NCBI GenBank assembly: GCA_015698285.1
Contig: CP048685.1
Coordinates: forward strand, 2,170,001 to 2,234,000
DNA length: 64,000 nucleotides
Reading direction: 5' to 3'
From: Candidatus Nitronauta litoralis
GTDB taxonomy: Bacteria; Nitrospinota; Nitrospinia; Nitrospinales; Nitrospinaceae
Part shown: positions 35,813 to 45,080 of the stretch, piece by piece
Numbering within the stretch: position 1 is the stretch's first letter
Layout: each line of letters opens with the position of its first letter
Notes under the pieces: model-generated
Databases searched by the model: none
The model's input: only the letters and a program-made list of their open reading frames with translations
What the model was told of the DNA's origin: nothing
Position numbers and translations under genes: made by a program

Positions 35813-36907
35813 ATGTCAAATTACCCTATCGATAGAGGATATCTGCAGGATACCCTGGTCAACCTGTTGAATATTCCAAGCCCCACCGGAAGAACCGATG
35901 AAATTGTCAGTTACGTGTGCGATGAACTCACCCAAATCGGAATTCGTTTTGAACTGACCCGCAGAGGCGCAATTCGAGCGGAATTAAAAGGTGAACAGGA
36001 AAGCCCGGATCGGGCCGTTGTGGCTCACTTGGATACTCTGGGAGCGATGGTAAAATTCCTTAAAAATAATGGCCGCCTTGAAACCGTACCCATTGGCACC
36101 TGGTCTTCCCGGTTTGCTGAGGGGGCCCGGGTTACCATGTTTTGCGATGATGATCGACAATTGCGAGGAACCCTTCTTCCAAAGAAGTCTTCCGGCCACA
36201 CTTTTAATGAAGAAATCGACACCCAGCAGATTTCGTGGGAAAACCTCGAAGTCCGCATCGATAAACTGTGTAACAGCAAAAGCGAACTTGAATGTCTCGG
36301 AATCAATGTTGGCGATTTTATTGCCCTTGATCCTGGTGCAGAAATTATTGAGAATAATTTTATCGTTTCACGCTATTTGGACGACAAGGCGGGGGTTGCG
36401 GCAATTTTATCCGCTGCAAAGTCGATCCAGGAAACCGGCTTGACTCTGCCTGTTGATTGTCACTTGTTGTTTACCATTTCAGAAGAGGTCGGAGTGGGAG
36501 CGTCCCACGTTCTTCACGGAGATGTTGCAGAACTGGTATCGGTTGACAATGCAACCGTGGCCGAAGGCCAGAACAGCTGTGAATCAGGTGTCACAATCGC
36601 CATGCAGGATTCCAGTGGACCGTTCGATTATCATCTGACCCACAAACTAATTCAGCTATGCGGAGAACATGGAATAGAACACAGCCGGGATGTTTTTAAA
36701 TACTATCGGAGCGACGCCGCTTCTGCCATGGAAGCTGGAAACGATATACGGACTGCGTTGCTTGGATTCGGGCTTGATGCGTCTCATGGTTATGAACGTG
36801 TTCACTTCGATTCTCTTGAAGCCCTGGCAAAATTGCTCATCCTGTATATTCAAAGCCCTCCTACATTTAAAAGCGATAAACATCTGATCGCCCCTCCGGG
36901 CAAGTAG
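35813..36907 (+). CDS. M42-family peptidase of the NAGGN osmolyte cluster
   Basis: The product is an M42 (deblocking aminopeptidase-like) zinc hydrolase. Metal and catalytic residues appear in AVVAHLDTLGAMV (first His-x-Asp), SRYLDDKAGVAAILSA (bridging Asp), TISEEVGVGASH (general-base Glu-Glu), VSVDNATVAEGQ and a late histidine in DASHGYERVHFDSLEAL. It is the third member of the conserved NAGGN trio. Its role there is not proven; turnover or editing of the dipeptide is a guess. The ATG at 35813 gives 364 residues (MSNYPIDRGYLQDTL); a GTG at 35801 is an alternative. No strong ribosome binding site is seen, and it probably depends on the upstream genes in the operon. Confidence 0.87.
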   Translation: MSNYPIDRGYLQDTLVNLLNIPSPTGRTDEIVSYVCDELTQIGIRFELTRRGAIRAELKGEQESPDRAVVAHLDTLGAMVKFLKNNGRLETVPIGTWSSRFAEGARVTMFCDDDRQLRGTLLPKKSSGHTFNEEIDTQQISWENLEVRIDKLCNSKSELECLGINVGDFIALDPGAEIIENNFIVSRYLDDKAGVAAILSAAKSIQETGLTLPVDCHLLFTISEEVGVGASHVLHGDVAELVSVDNATVAEGQNSCESGVTIAMQDSSGPFDYHLTHKLIQLCGEHGIEHSRDVFKYYRSDAASAMEAGNDIRTALLGFGLDASHGYERVHFDSLEALAKLLILYIQSPPTFKSDKHLIAPPGK

Positions 36908-37415
36908 CCCAAACCGTTCTTTTTTCCCTTTATCAAGTATTGAAATGTGGATCATCCTGGGTCATTGGCTTACCAATTGCGCAATGCGTTTGCTTTGTTT
37001 ACGCCAGGTGGTGAAAACCTGGATAGAGACATGTTTGTGCTGAGACCCGGATTTTTCCTGCATCCAGGACCCCTCCTTTTTGAACAAAAGCTTAAAGAGT
37101 TGTTTAAATCAGCCAAAAGTGTGACCTTTCAGGGAAAATATCAAGTTATACTAAGAGTAAAATTACTTCTTGAAGAATGTCCGCTTTCAGCCGACTTATG
37201 ACGACCCAGGGTGGGCATTCAAGCAATACCTGCTCTACTCCTGATCAGGTTTGATGATCTACAATAATTGGAAATAAATTTTTGAAAGTGGGAGATTGAA
37301 CTCCTGAAACCATATATGAAGAATATTTTTAACTACCAGAGGGCAGGTCAATAGAAAGAAAATTTTATTCGTGTGAGGGCAACTTTTTAATTAACCTATA
37401 ACAATCTGAATAATC
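36908..37415. other. 508-base gap after NAGGN operon
   Basis: No convincing gene is present. A GTG-started frame of 84 codons (36947-37201) begins MDHPGSLAYQLRNAFALFTP, but it has no ribosome binding site and resembles no family, so it is not listed as a gene. The right half is AT-rich and probably carries the promoter of the beta-propeller gene. No clear terminator follows the operon. Confidence 0.4.
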
Positions 37416-38429
37416 ATGAATCCAATAAAAAGCATCGTAATATTTACTGTCTTTTCCATGCTGGCCGGGATCATGCTGGCTGTTGAAACCGCGCATGCGG
37501 AAGCAGTTTCAATTACAGAGTGGAAAGTGCCTTGGGATAATTCCCGGCCGCGCGATCCTCATGTCGACCAGAAAGGTCGTGTATGGTTTTGCGGGCAAAA
37601 AGGCGGTTTCATCGCGTATCTGGAACCCGTTTCCGGAAAATTCAAAAAATTCGATTTGGGCCAGGGCGCAGGGCCGCACAATCTGATTGTTGATACAGCT
37701 GGATTCATCTGGTTTGCAGGAAACCGTAACGGCTATATTGGCAAGCTTGATCCTGATACTGGCAATATCACTAAATTCGAAATGCCCCATAAAGAGGCCC
37801 AGGACCCACACACGCTGGTTTTCGATCGCGCAGGCGATATCTGGTTCACAGTCCAGAAAGGCAATTTCATCGGCAAGCTGTTTACTCAGTCGGGTGAGGT
37901 ACGTCTTGTAGAGGTTCCGACTCGGAATTCCCGCCCTTATGGAATCTGGATGGATTCCCGGAATCGACCCTGGGTTGCACTTTTTGGAAGTAATAAAATC
38001 GCCAGCGTGGACCCGGAAACGATGAAACTAAAAGAATACGAACTTCCCCGAAAAGACGCTTTACCCAGGAGACTTGTGGTCACATCTGATGGGATGATCT
38101 GGTATGGAGATTACGCCCAGGGAATACTTGGAAGATTTGATCCCAAAAACGAGGAATTCAGTGAATGGCCTTTGCCCGGTGGTGAAGGTTCAGGGCCTTA
38201 TGCCATGGCCATTGACCATGAAGACAAGGTATGGTTGGTCGAAACCGGGAGCATGCCAAACCGGTTGGTGGGATTTAATACTTCTGCTAAGAAATTCGTC
38301 AGCATCACGGAGATCCCGGAAAGCGGGGGATCGGTGCGTCATATGATGTTCGATGCAAATAAAAGAGCCCTGTGGTTCGGAGAGGACACGAATTTTATAG
38401 GTCGCGCCTTTATAGAAAAACAGGAATAG
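37416..38429 (+). CDS. Secreted beta-propeller protein, virginiamycin B lyase-like (Vgb/NHL)
   Basis: A signal peptide (about 1-28, ending VETAHAEA) leads to a propeller made of repeats of the type 'D-G-x-I-W-F-x...G-x-I-G-K-L-D-P-x-T-G': WFCGQKGGFIAYLEPVSGKF, FIWFAGNRNGYIGKLDPDTG, DIWFTVQKGNFIGKLFTQSG, MIWYGDYAQGILGRFDP. This is the streptogramin lyase/SMP-30 superfamily layout. True Vgb lyase is cytosolic and opens streptogramin B; this exported homologue more likely binds or processes another ligand in the periplasm. The catalytic His/Glu residues of Vgb cannot be placed with certainty. It is monocistronic and converges with the RND operon. Confidence 0.78.
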   Translation: MNPIKSIVIFTVFSMLAGIMLAVETAHAEAVSITEWKVPWDNSRPRDPHVDQKGRVWFCGQKGGFIAYLEPVSGKFKKFDLGQGAGPHNLIVDTAGFIWFAGNRNGYIGKLDPDTGNITKFEMPHKEAQDPHTLVFDRAGDIWFTVQKGNFIGKLFTQSGEVRLVEVPTRNSRPYGIWMDSRNRPWVALFGSNKIASVDPETMKLKEYELPRKDALPRRLVVTSDGMIWYGDYAQGILGRFDPKNEEFSEWPLPGGEGSGPYAMAIDHEDKVWLVETGSMPNRLVGFNTSAKKFVSITEIPESGGSVRHMMFDANKRALWFGEDTNFIGRAFIEKQE

Positions 38430-38569
38430 GGTATCACCGCAAATTTAAGATACAGTTATTTTGGGTTCTGAACCTTTCCACCTTTGTCAGTTTTCGGCCA
38501 GCTTCCAACGATTTTTAATTACAATAAGGATGTTGTTTTTGAAATCCAAGGATTAGAAAATAACCTTCT

Positions 38570-41500
38570 TCACTCCTTAGGTTTGGTCCCACTTAATTTT
38601 TCTGTCAGGGATTGAATCATACTGTAAAAAGAGGGGACAAGTAATGTGCCGATAATGGCAGAAGCCAGCATTCCCCCGAACACGATGGTTCCCAGAGATT
38701 GACGACTATTGGCCCCCGCCCCGGTAGCAATAACCAAAGGCAGGACCCCCAGGATAAATGAGATCGCTGTCATCATCACGGCCCTGAAGCGAAGTCGGGC
38801 TGATGTAAAAGCCGCATCGAAAATGGATTTTCCTTCTTCCCTGAGAGTTTTGGCGAACTCCACAATCAGGATGGCATTCTTTGATGCCATCCCTACCAGC
38901 ATGATCAAACCAATTTGTGCATAGATGTCCAGGTTATGCCCGAACTCACGAGAAGCCAGAAGCGCGCCTCCCAGGGCCAGGGGAACAGAGAAGATAACAC
39001 CCCACGGAATCGACCAGCTTTCGTACTGGGCAACAAGAAATAAATATACCAGGATTAAGGCAAGTGCGAAAATCAAGGGACCCTGATCCCCGGCTTTGAT
39101 TTCCTGGAAGGTCATGCCAGACCATTCGAATCCCATTCCCTCGGGAAGAACCCGCCCGGCCAACTTCTGGACAGATTCAATCGCTTGTCCTGTACTGAAT
39201 CCGGGACCAGGTGATCCATTAACCTTTGCGGACCGGTACATATTAAAACGTGTGAGGGATTCCGGTCCCAGGATGGATGAGGTCTTGGTCAGGGTGTTTA
39301 GAGGAACCATGGTGCCGTCGGCACTTCGGACATAAATTCGTCCGATATCGTCAGGATCATCCCTGTAGTTGGATTCAGCTTGTATCATGACCCGGTAGAC
39401 GCGTCCGAATTTATTAAAATCGTTTACATAGAAGGAACCAAGCTGAGCTTGTAAACTTGAAAAAATGTCCGCGACCGGGATACCCAGTGCTTTGGCCTGA
39501 AGACGGTCAATATCCAGGGTGATTTGCGGAACTTCCGCAGTGAAGGTGCTGAAAACGTTCTGCAATTCCGGAGTTTGGTTGGCCTCGAACACAAACCCCC
39601 GCATGGCAGAGGAAAGATCTTGAGGATCACCTCCACGCATGTCCTGAAGCTGCATCTCAAAACCACTGGCATTTCCCAGGCTGCGAATTGGCGGAGGGGT
39701 GAATGCGATGGCACGTGCTCCCGGTATCTGGCTTGTCATTTGCCAGATTCTTCCGAGTAAAGCATCACTTGAAAGTTCCGGAGTGTTTCGTTCTGCCCAG
39801 GGTTTTAGTACGGCGATAACAGTTCCCGAATTTGGCTTGGTACCACTGATTAATCCCCTTCCAACAAGGGCCACAATATTCTGAACCCCGGGAAGAGTCG
39901 CCACCATATCCTCAACCTGCTGGGTGATTCCATCGGTTCTGTTTAAGGAAGCACCATCTGGTAATTGAAGGTCAACAAACAGGACTCCCTGGTCTTCCTT
40001 CGGAATAAAACCCGTTGGTGAATTATTAAAAACCCAATAGGTTCCGCCGCCAACAATCAAAAATAATAAAAAGCTCACGACCAGGCCCTTTAAAAGCAGC
40101 CTGACAAAAAACAGATAGGCAGAAGAAATTTTCACAAAAACAGCTTCAAACCAACGCAACGCGAACCAGGGCCTGGTTTCCCTCTTTCTTAAAAAAATCG
40201 AACATAACGCCGGGCTAAGCGTCAGCGCATTTAGCGAGGAGAAGGATACGGCAATGGCAATGGTTACTGAAAACTGGCGGTAGAGTTGGCCCGGAATGCC
40301 TGCCATGAAGGCAATCGGCACAAATACAGCCAGCAAAACCAGCGTGGTGGCAACCACTGGGCCGAACACCTCATCCATGGCTTTGCGGGTGGCTTCTTTT
40401 GGAGGTAGCCCTTCTTCAAGGTGTCTTTGGACGTTTTCCACGACGACAATGGCATCGTCCACCACGACACCGATGGCCAGCACAAGAGCAAAGAGCGTCA
40501 AAGAGTTTATGGAATAACCTAACGCAAGTAACAGGGCAAAGGTCCCAATTAATGATACCGGGATCGCTAATGCAGGAATCAGGGTGGCGCGCCAATCCTG
40601 GATAAAGACATAGACCACCAGAATAACCAGCAAAAGTGCTACAAAAAGTGTTTCGATCAGTTCCTGAAGAGAGCTTTCTATAAAAGCGGTGGAGTCATAA
40701 CCAATCGTGTAGTCAATATCATCAGGAAAGTTCTTCGATAACTCAGCTAACTTGTCTCGGATTCTCTGGGCTACATCCAGGGCGTTTGCATCAGGTAATT
40801 GAAAAACTGCAAAACTGACTGCAGGGGAATGATTTAAACGTGTAAACGTTTCATAAGTTTGCGAGCTAAGCTCAACCCGGGCAACATCCTTTATCCTCAC
40901 CGCAGACCCATCCGATTTGGCGAGGATAATTATATTTTCAAATTCTGAAACATCAGACAACCGGCCTTTGGCTTGTATGGTGTATTGAAATTGCTGGTTG
41001 GGAGATGCCGGTGCCTGTCCCACCTTTCCCGCTGCCGCTTGAAGGTTCTGGTCACGGATGGCTGAAATAACATCATTGGTGGTGATGCCTCGATCCACCA
41101 TCTTCGCCGGGTCCAACCACATCCGCAATGAGTAATCCAGGGCGCCAAAAATGACCACCTGGCTCACTCCCGGAACGCGGGATAGAACATCCTTGATATT
41201 TATCGATATGAAATTACTTAAAAATAACTGGTCGTATGTTTTATCAGGTGAATTAAATCCAATGATCTGAAGCATCTCCGGTGACATTTTCCTGACCGAA
41301 ACTCCGGATCGATTCACCTCTTCTGGCAAAGAGGGTGTTGCCAAAGACACCCGGTTCTGAACATTGACCGCTGCCATATCGGGATCAGTTCCGACCTCAA
41401 AAGTGATGTCCAGCGTGTAGGTACCACTATCAGTACTATTTGAGGACATATAGAGCATGTCCTCCACGCCATTGACCTGGGTTTCAATGGGAACTGCAAC

Positions 41501-41683
41501 GGTGTTTTCGAGTACAGCAGCACTGGCTCCGGGATAACTTGCAGAAACCTGGACTACGGGAGGTGCGATTCGCGGATAAAGGGATACCGGCAGTTGAGGG
41601 AGAGCTACCAGTCCGGCAATGACAATGACGATCGATATGACAAAAGCAAAGCGGGGTCGGTTGATAAAGAAATGACTGAACAT
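38570..41683 (-). CDS. RND efflux pump, HAE1 family (AcrB/MexB-like)
   Basis: A 1037-residue hydrophobe/amphiphile efflux pump. Helix 1 is FAFVISIVIVIAGLVALPQL. The proton-relay pair is intact in FALVLAIGVVVDDAIVVVENVQRHLEEG (Asp-Asp of helix 4). The second half has GLIMLVGMASKNAILIVEFA, where the helix-10 Lys and Asn are conserved. FIPKEDQGVLFVDLQLPDGASLNRT and the docking-domain hairpins are typical of AcrB/MexF. Length is normal. It is the last gene of a complete tripartite operon (outer-membrane factor, adaptor, pump) transcribed leftwards, three bases behind the adaptor. It probably exports lipophilic drugs or metabolites. No regulator gene adjoins the operon. Confidence 0.95.
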   Translation of the reverse strand: MFSHFFINRPRFAFVISIVIVIAGLVALPQLPVSLYPRIAPPVVQVSASYPGASAAVLENTVAVPIETQVNGVEDMLYMSSNSTDSGTYTLDITFEVGTDPDMAAVNVQNRVSLATPSLPEEVNRSGVSVRKMSPEMLQIIGFNSPDKTYDQLFLSNFISINIKDVLSRVPGVSQVVIFGALDYSLRMWLDPAKMVDRGITTNDVISAIRDQNLQAAAGKVGQAPASPNQQFQYTIQAKGRLSDVSEFENIIILAKSDGSAVRIKDVARVELSSQTYETFTRLNHSPAVSFAVFQLPDANALDVAQRIRDKLAELSKNFPDDIDYTIGYDSTAFIESSLQELIETLFVALLLVILVVYVFIQDWRATLIPALAIPVSLIGTFALLLALGYSINSLTLFALVLAIGVVVDDAIVVVENVQRHLEEGLPPKEATRKAMDEVFGPVVATTLVLLAVFVPIAFMAGIPGQLYRQFSVTIAIAVSFSSLNALTLSPALCSIFLRKRETRPWFALRWFEAVFVKISSAYLFFVRLLLKGLVVSFLLFLIVGGGTYWVFNNSPTGFIPKEDQGVLFVDLQLPDGASLNRTDGITQQVEDMVATLPGVQNIVALVGRGLISGTKPNSGTVIAVLKPWAERNTPELSSDALLGRIWQMTSQIPGARAIAFTPPPIRSLGNASGFEMQLQDMRGGDPQDLSSAMRGFVFEANQTPELQNVFSTFTAEVPQITLDIDRLQAKALGIPVADIFSSLQAQLGSFYVNDFNKFGRVYRVMIQAESNYRDDPDDIGRIYVRSADGTMVPLNTLTKTSSILGPESLTRFNMYRSAKVNGSPGPGFSTGQAIESVQKLAGRVLPEGMGFEWSGMTFQEIKAGDQGPLIFALALILVYLFLVAQYESWSIPWGVIFSVPLALGGALLASREFGHNLDIYAQIGLIMLVGMASKNAILIVEFAKTLREEGKSIFDAAFTSARLRFRAVMMTAISFILGVLPLVIATGAGANSRQSLGTIVFGGMLASAIIGTLLVPSFYSMIQSLTEKLSGTKPKE

Positions 41684-41686
41684 TCT

Positions 41687-42895
41687 TTATTTATTTCCAG
41701 GCTTGAGCGCGGATGATGAAGTGTCGACGGTTACCCCGGGTCTCACTTTCTGGAGCCCTTCCGAAATGACCCGTTCTCCGACTTCCAGTCCTTCCTTAAC
41801 GATCCACTTCACCCCATGTTTTTCTCCGACCTTGATGGGCCGCTTGTGAACACGGTTCTCGCTGTCGACTATCAGGACGAACTTACCTTGCTGGTCTTCC
41901 TGAATCGCGATCTGGGGAATGACTTTCTCGGAGCGAACTTCATCGCGCTGTACAATCACTTTGACGAACTGCCCTGGCATTAGCAGACGAATAGTGTGGG
42001 GTATATTGGCTTTGCCAGGTATTACATTCTTACTGGGGTTTGAAAATACAGCGCGGATTGTGATTGTCCCCGTTTTTTCATCCACAATATGGCTGACAAA
42101 ATCCTCCAGGCCCTCAAAGGGATAGAAAGTTCCATTGGGCAACATGATCTTGGGAGTGAAGGTTGTGGCCTTTCCTTTCTTTATCTGGTTTTGAAATTCA
42201 GTGAGTACAGCAGCGGAACTCACGGTAAAAAGGACATACATCGGGTCCATTTGAACCAGGGTGGCGAGGGCGCCGGTTTCCGGCGAGACCAGATTGCCTT
42301 CATTGACTGTTACAAGACCTATGCGACCATTGAAGGGGGACCGGATTTCGGTGTAGCTCAGGTTCAACTCCGCTTTTTCCAGATTGGCCTGGGCTTCCAG
42401 CATACTGGCTTCAGCTGTAAGAACATCACTCTGTGCCTTGTCCAGATCGGATTGGGACACAGCCCCTCTTCGAACGGAACGAACGCGCTTTAAATAGGTT
42501 TTGGCATTTTCCAACGTGGCCTGGGCTTTCACTACATTGGCCTCTGCCGCTCTTACCGCGATTCGATACGGCTCCTGTTCTATAATGAAAAGAAGATCGC
42601 CTTTGGCGATATCCTCCCCTTCCTTAAAATTTCTCTTTTCAAGGTACCCCGTCACACGGGCTACCAGCTTCACCGTTTTGACTGGTGTTGTGCGCCCAAC
42701 CAGCTCATGGGTGCGAATGACCTTTTCGAGAACAACGGGAGCCACCGTTACAGCAGGTGGGGGCCGTTTGGGTTCCGGAGTGGCTGCACTTTTTTCCTGT
42801 TGGCATCCCATTAAAGTGGTCGTCAGTAAAATGCCTAAATATATAAAGAACTGATTTTTTTTATTCAGCAAAATTGAATTCCGTTTTTGAATCAT
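41687..42895 (-). CDS. RND periplasmic adaptor lipoprotein (AcrA/MexA-like)
   Basis: The 402-residue adaptor starts with a lipoprotein signal whose lipobox ends at Cys31 (TTTLMGCQQ). Biotinyl-lipoyl-like halves appear in VKLVARVTGYLEKRNFKEGE and GRIGLVTVNEGNLVSPETGA, separated by a coiled-coil hairpin (AEANVVKAQATLENAKTYLK to LEAQANLEKAELNLSYTEIR). A beta-barrel and membrane-proximal domain follow (VIPQIAIQEDQQGKFVLIVD). All this is normal for the HAE1 partner. The ATG overlaps the stop of the outer-membrane factor gene by one base (TAATG), and the pump gene follows after three bases, so the three are coupled. Confidence 0.94.
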   Translation of the reverse strand: MIQKRNSILLNKKNQFFIYLGILLTTTLMGCQQEKSAATPEPKRPPPAVTVAPVVLEKVIRTHELVGRTTPVKTVKLVARVTGYLEKRNFKEGEDIAKGDLLFIIEQEPYRIAVRAAEANVVKAQATLENAKTYLKRVRSVRRGAVSQSDLDKAQSDVLTAEASMLEAQANLEKAELNLSYTEIRSPFNGRIGLVTVNEGNLVSPETGALATLVQMDPMYVLFTVSSAAVLTEFQNQIKKGKATTFTPKIMLPNGTFYPFEGLEDFVSHIVDEKTGTITIRAVFSNPSKNVIPGKANIPHTIRLLMPGQFVKVIVQRDEVRSEKVIPQIAIQEDQQGKFVLIVDSENRVHKRPIKVGEKHGVKWIVKEGLEVGERVISEGLQKVRPGVTVDTSSSALKPGNK

Positions 42896-44409
42896 TATGA
42901 GTTTAGGTTTTCCTCAGGAGCGTCCGCCATCAGAGGTTTCCAACCACCCCCCAGCGCTTTGTAAAGTCGAATCAGATTGGAAACCACTTTCCCCTCGCTC
43001 TGCGCAAGCCTGTCCTGAAAAGTAAAAAGAGATCGTTCTGCCTCAAGAACCCCGAGGAAATCAGATAGTCCGGCTGTATACAACTCGCGTGCAAGCTCTG
43101 CCGCTTCCTGAGCGGATTTTATGGATTTCAATAAAGACTGCCGTCGGACCTGCTCTTCCGCGTAATCGATGAGGGCGTTTTCAACTTCCTGGACTGACTT
43201 CAAGACAGTGGATTCGTAGCGAATCAACGCCTGTTCCTGGATTTCGTCTTCGACTTTGATGTTTTGTCTGATCCGGCCTGCACTGAAAATATTCCAACTC
43301 ACCTGTGGACCAATTTGGTAAGCTGCGGCAGGCCCTGCAAAAAAGCTTGCCGCCGAAATGGTCTCCAACCCCACTGAACCCAGCAAGCGGAGTTTTGGGT
43401 AAAGTTCAGCAGTGGCGACTCCGACCCGCGCGGTTTGCGATGCCAATTCTCTTTCTGCCTGACGAACATCCGGTCTTCTTCGCAAAAGATCGGCTGGAAC
43501 ACCTACAACCACCTCTATCGGGGTTAAAGGAATTTTGGAATCATCATCGAGACTCTGTTTGAGCGCTCCGGGAAATTCGCCCAGTAAAACTGAAAGACCA
43601 TTCTTTCCCTGCTCAATTCCTATTTTCAATGTGGGAATTTCGGACCGGGTACTTTCCAGATTGTATCGTGCCTGTGCGCGGGTCAGTGTTGTGGTTAAAC
43701 CTGCCTTCAGCCTGTCTTCTACGATTTGTAATGAGTTTTCCTGGGATTTCCGGTTTTTTTCTGCTGCTTGAAGCCTGGCCTGAAAAGTACGAATTTCGAG
43801 ATAATTCAAAGCCACCTCAGCAACCAGCGTGACAAGGGTGTCATTGAGTTGTTCCTGACTTGCCTGAAGCGTTGCATCCGCCGCTTCAACGGAACGTTGG
43901 ATGCCGCCAAACAAATCAATTTCCCAACTGGCATCAAATCCGGATGAAACCAGAGTGTTTGTTGAGCTACCACCCCCGACCTGGTTTAATCCTCGTTGAT
44001 TGGTTGTACTTCCACCCAAATTGACATTGGGTTTGTTGCCGGCACTTGCAATTTCCCGGCGGGCACGTTCTTCCCTGACACGGGACTGCGCCAGTTTTAA
44101 ATCCAGATTGTTTTCAACCGCTTTCTTTACCAATTGACTCAACAAGGGATCTTCAAGAGTCTTCCACCAATCAGCCAGCATTTCCGGAGTGACGCGTTTG
44201 ACGGGAATCTCTGGAAGGTTCTGATTGTTATCCTCGTTCGAATGACTGTTTTTGGGTTTGAATGTTTGATCTTCCACCTTGGTATTAAAACTTTCCGGCA
44301 CTTTGGGGTCCGGAGGAATATAATCCGGCCCTACTGTTGTGCAGCCTCCAAAAAGCAAAATAAAGGACAACGCAATGCAATGTGGGGAATAAGTTTTGGT
44401 ATTCATCAT
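42895..44409 (-). CDS. Outer-membrane efflux factor, NodT/OprM family lipoprotein
   Basis: The 504-residue protein begins with a lipobox at Cys23 (LFGGCTTVGPDYIPP), the NodT/OprM opening. The TolC-fold repeats are present: LVKKAVENNLDLKLAQSRVR and its second-half match AADATLQASQEQLNDTLVTL, LRRRPDVRQAERELASQTAR (conserved RRPD motif), and the C-terminal LYKALGGGW. It forms the outer channel of the pump encoded by the next two genes. It is the first gene of the operon; a second ATG follows directly (Met2), so the start could be 44406. Upstream (44410-44672) lies only the probable promoter. Confidence 0.95.
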   Translation of the reverse strand: MMNTKTYSPHCIALSFILLFGGCTTVGPDYIPPDPKVPESFNTKVEDQTFKPKNSHSNEDNNQNLPEIPVKRVTPEMLADWWKTLEDPLLSQLVKKAVENNLDLKLAQSRVREERARREIASAGNKPNVNLGGSTTNQRGLNQVGGGSSTNTLVSSGFDASWEIDLFGGIQRSVEAADATLQASQEQLNDTLVTLVAEVALNYLEIRTFQARLQAAEKNRKSQENSLQIVEDRLKAGLTTTLTRAQARYNLESTRSEIPTLKIGIEQGKNGLSVLLGEFPGALKQSLDDDSKIPLTPIEVVVGVPADLLRRRPDVRQAERELASQTARVGVATAELYPKLRLLGSVGLETISAASFFAGPAAAYQIGPQVSWNIFSAGRIRQNIKVEDEIQEQALIRYESTVLKSVQEVENALIDYAEEQVRRQSLLKSIKSAQEAAELARELYTAGLSDFLGVLEAERSLFTFQDRLAQSEGKVVSNLIRLYKALGGGWKPLMADAPEENLNS

Positions 44410-44605
44410 TTATTCAATGGTTTTCCCTGTATTAGCGGAGATTTTAAGACAATCCATGAGTGGAATTCCAGTACAGTTCCGGAAAACCGGCTTTACCTGG
44501 GGCCATTTGTGGGATGATAAGGATGCCAAAGGTACGTTATTTGGACTTCTACAATTATTTGAAAATTACTGCCTGAGAAAATTGACCCGCCTTCCTGCAT
44601 GCTTT

Positions 44606-44646
44606 CCAAATAAAACAATCCCGGCAATTAAATTACCGGGATTGTT
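44606..44646 (-). terminator. Rho-independent terminator of the 51-residue membrane-protein gene
   Basis: AACAATCCCGG (44614-44624) pairs with CCGGGATTGTT (44636-44646) around an AT loop. Read on the minus strand the hairpin is followed by TTTTATTT. It lies 27 bases past the small gene's stop. On the plus strand no T-run follows, so it works leftwards. Confidence 0.8.
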
Positions 44647-44672
44647 GACTTCCTGGATAAAAATATTAATTT

Positions 44673-44828
44673 TTACAATGAAGACCCCATCAAGGCCATG
44701 ATCATGACTATGAGCGCTGATAGGATTGCAAACCCAAAGCCAATATGGATGAAGACGTTGACCCAATGAGGGGCATTGTCATAGCTGAAATAGTCCCAGA
44801 AACTTTTCTTATCAGAATGTGTGTTCAT
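44673..44828 (-). CDS. Small single-helix membrane protein (51 residues)
   Basis: A short frame below usual annotation cut-offs. The ATG at 44828 has a near-ideal ribosome binding site (GGAGGTGA, five bases upstream), and the frame closes at 44673 just before a strong terminator. The product begins MNTHSDKKSFWDYFSYDNA, then PHWVNVFIHIGFGFAILSAL and a second hydrophobic run to the end (IVMIMALMGSSL), giving one long or two short membrane helices. No family is recognised. The combination of ribosome binding site, terminator and clean hydrophobic profile makes it very likely real. It lies upstream of the tripartite efflux operon on the same strand but is separated by the terminator. A frame listed over the same region in another phase (44566-44766) is its shadow. 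Confidence 0.8.
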   Translation of the reverse strand: MNTHSDKKSFWDYFSYDNAPHWVNVFIHIGFGFAILSALIVMIMALMGSSL

Positions 44829-44901
44829 GACTCACCTCCATTAAGAAATGTCTAATTCTTATTATAGACAGAAATTGCGATTTGTCAAGGGTGGTATGCC
44901 A

Positions 44902-45045
44902 ATGAAACAAAGTTCTTCCTTGCCCAAAAAAAGTCGGTGCTACTCATTTAATAAGATTTTTCTTTCTCTTTGCAAGCTGGGTTTGTCTTTATTGATTGTC
45001 TTGAAAATCCATTTTTTTGTCTCCATATCCACGGTTTGCACCTAA
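44902..45045 (+). CDS. Doubtful small ORF with a hydrophobic segment
   Basis: Frame of 47 codons from an ATG at 44902 (AAGGGTGG lies upstream), beginning MKQSSSLPKKSRCYSFNKIF and continuing into a hydrophobic run (LSLCKLGLSLLIVLKIHFFV). It could be a tiny membrane protein or a chance frame in the leader of the SGNH hydrolase gene 36 bases downstream. No family recognised. Confidence 0.22.
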   Translation: MKQSSSLPKKSRCYSFNKIFLSLCKLGLSLLIVLKIHFFVSISTVCT

Positions 45046-45080
45046 CCTGTATGTTGGACTAATCATTCAGTGGAAATGTA

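Noticed and set aside
36947-37201. 84-codon frame after the NAGGN operon
   Set aside because: GTG start, no ribosome binding site, no recognisable family, in a gap whose composition does not look coding.
44566-44766. 66-codon minus-strand frame
   Set aside because: It runs through the terminator hairpin and overlaps in another phase the much better supported 51-residue gene.
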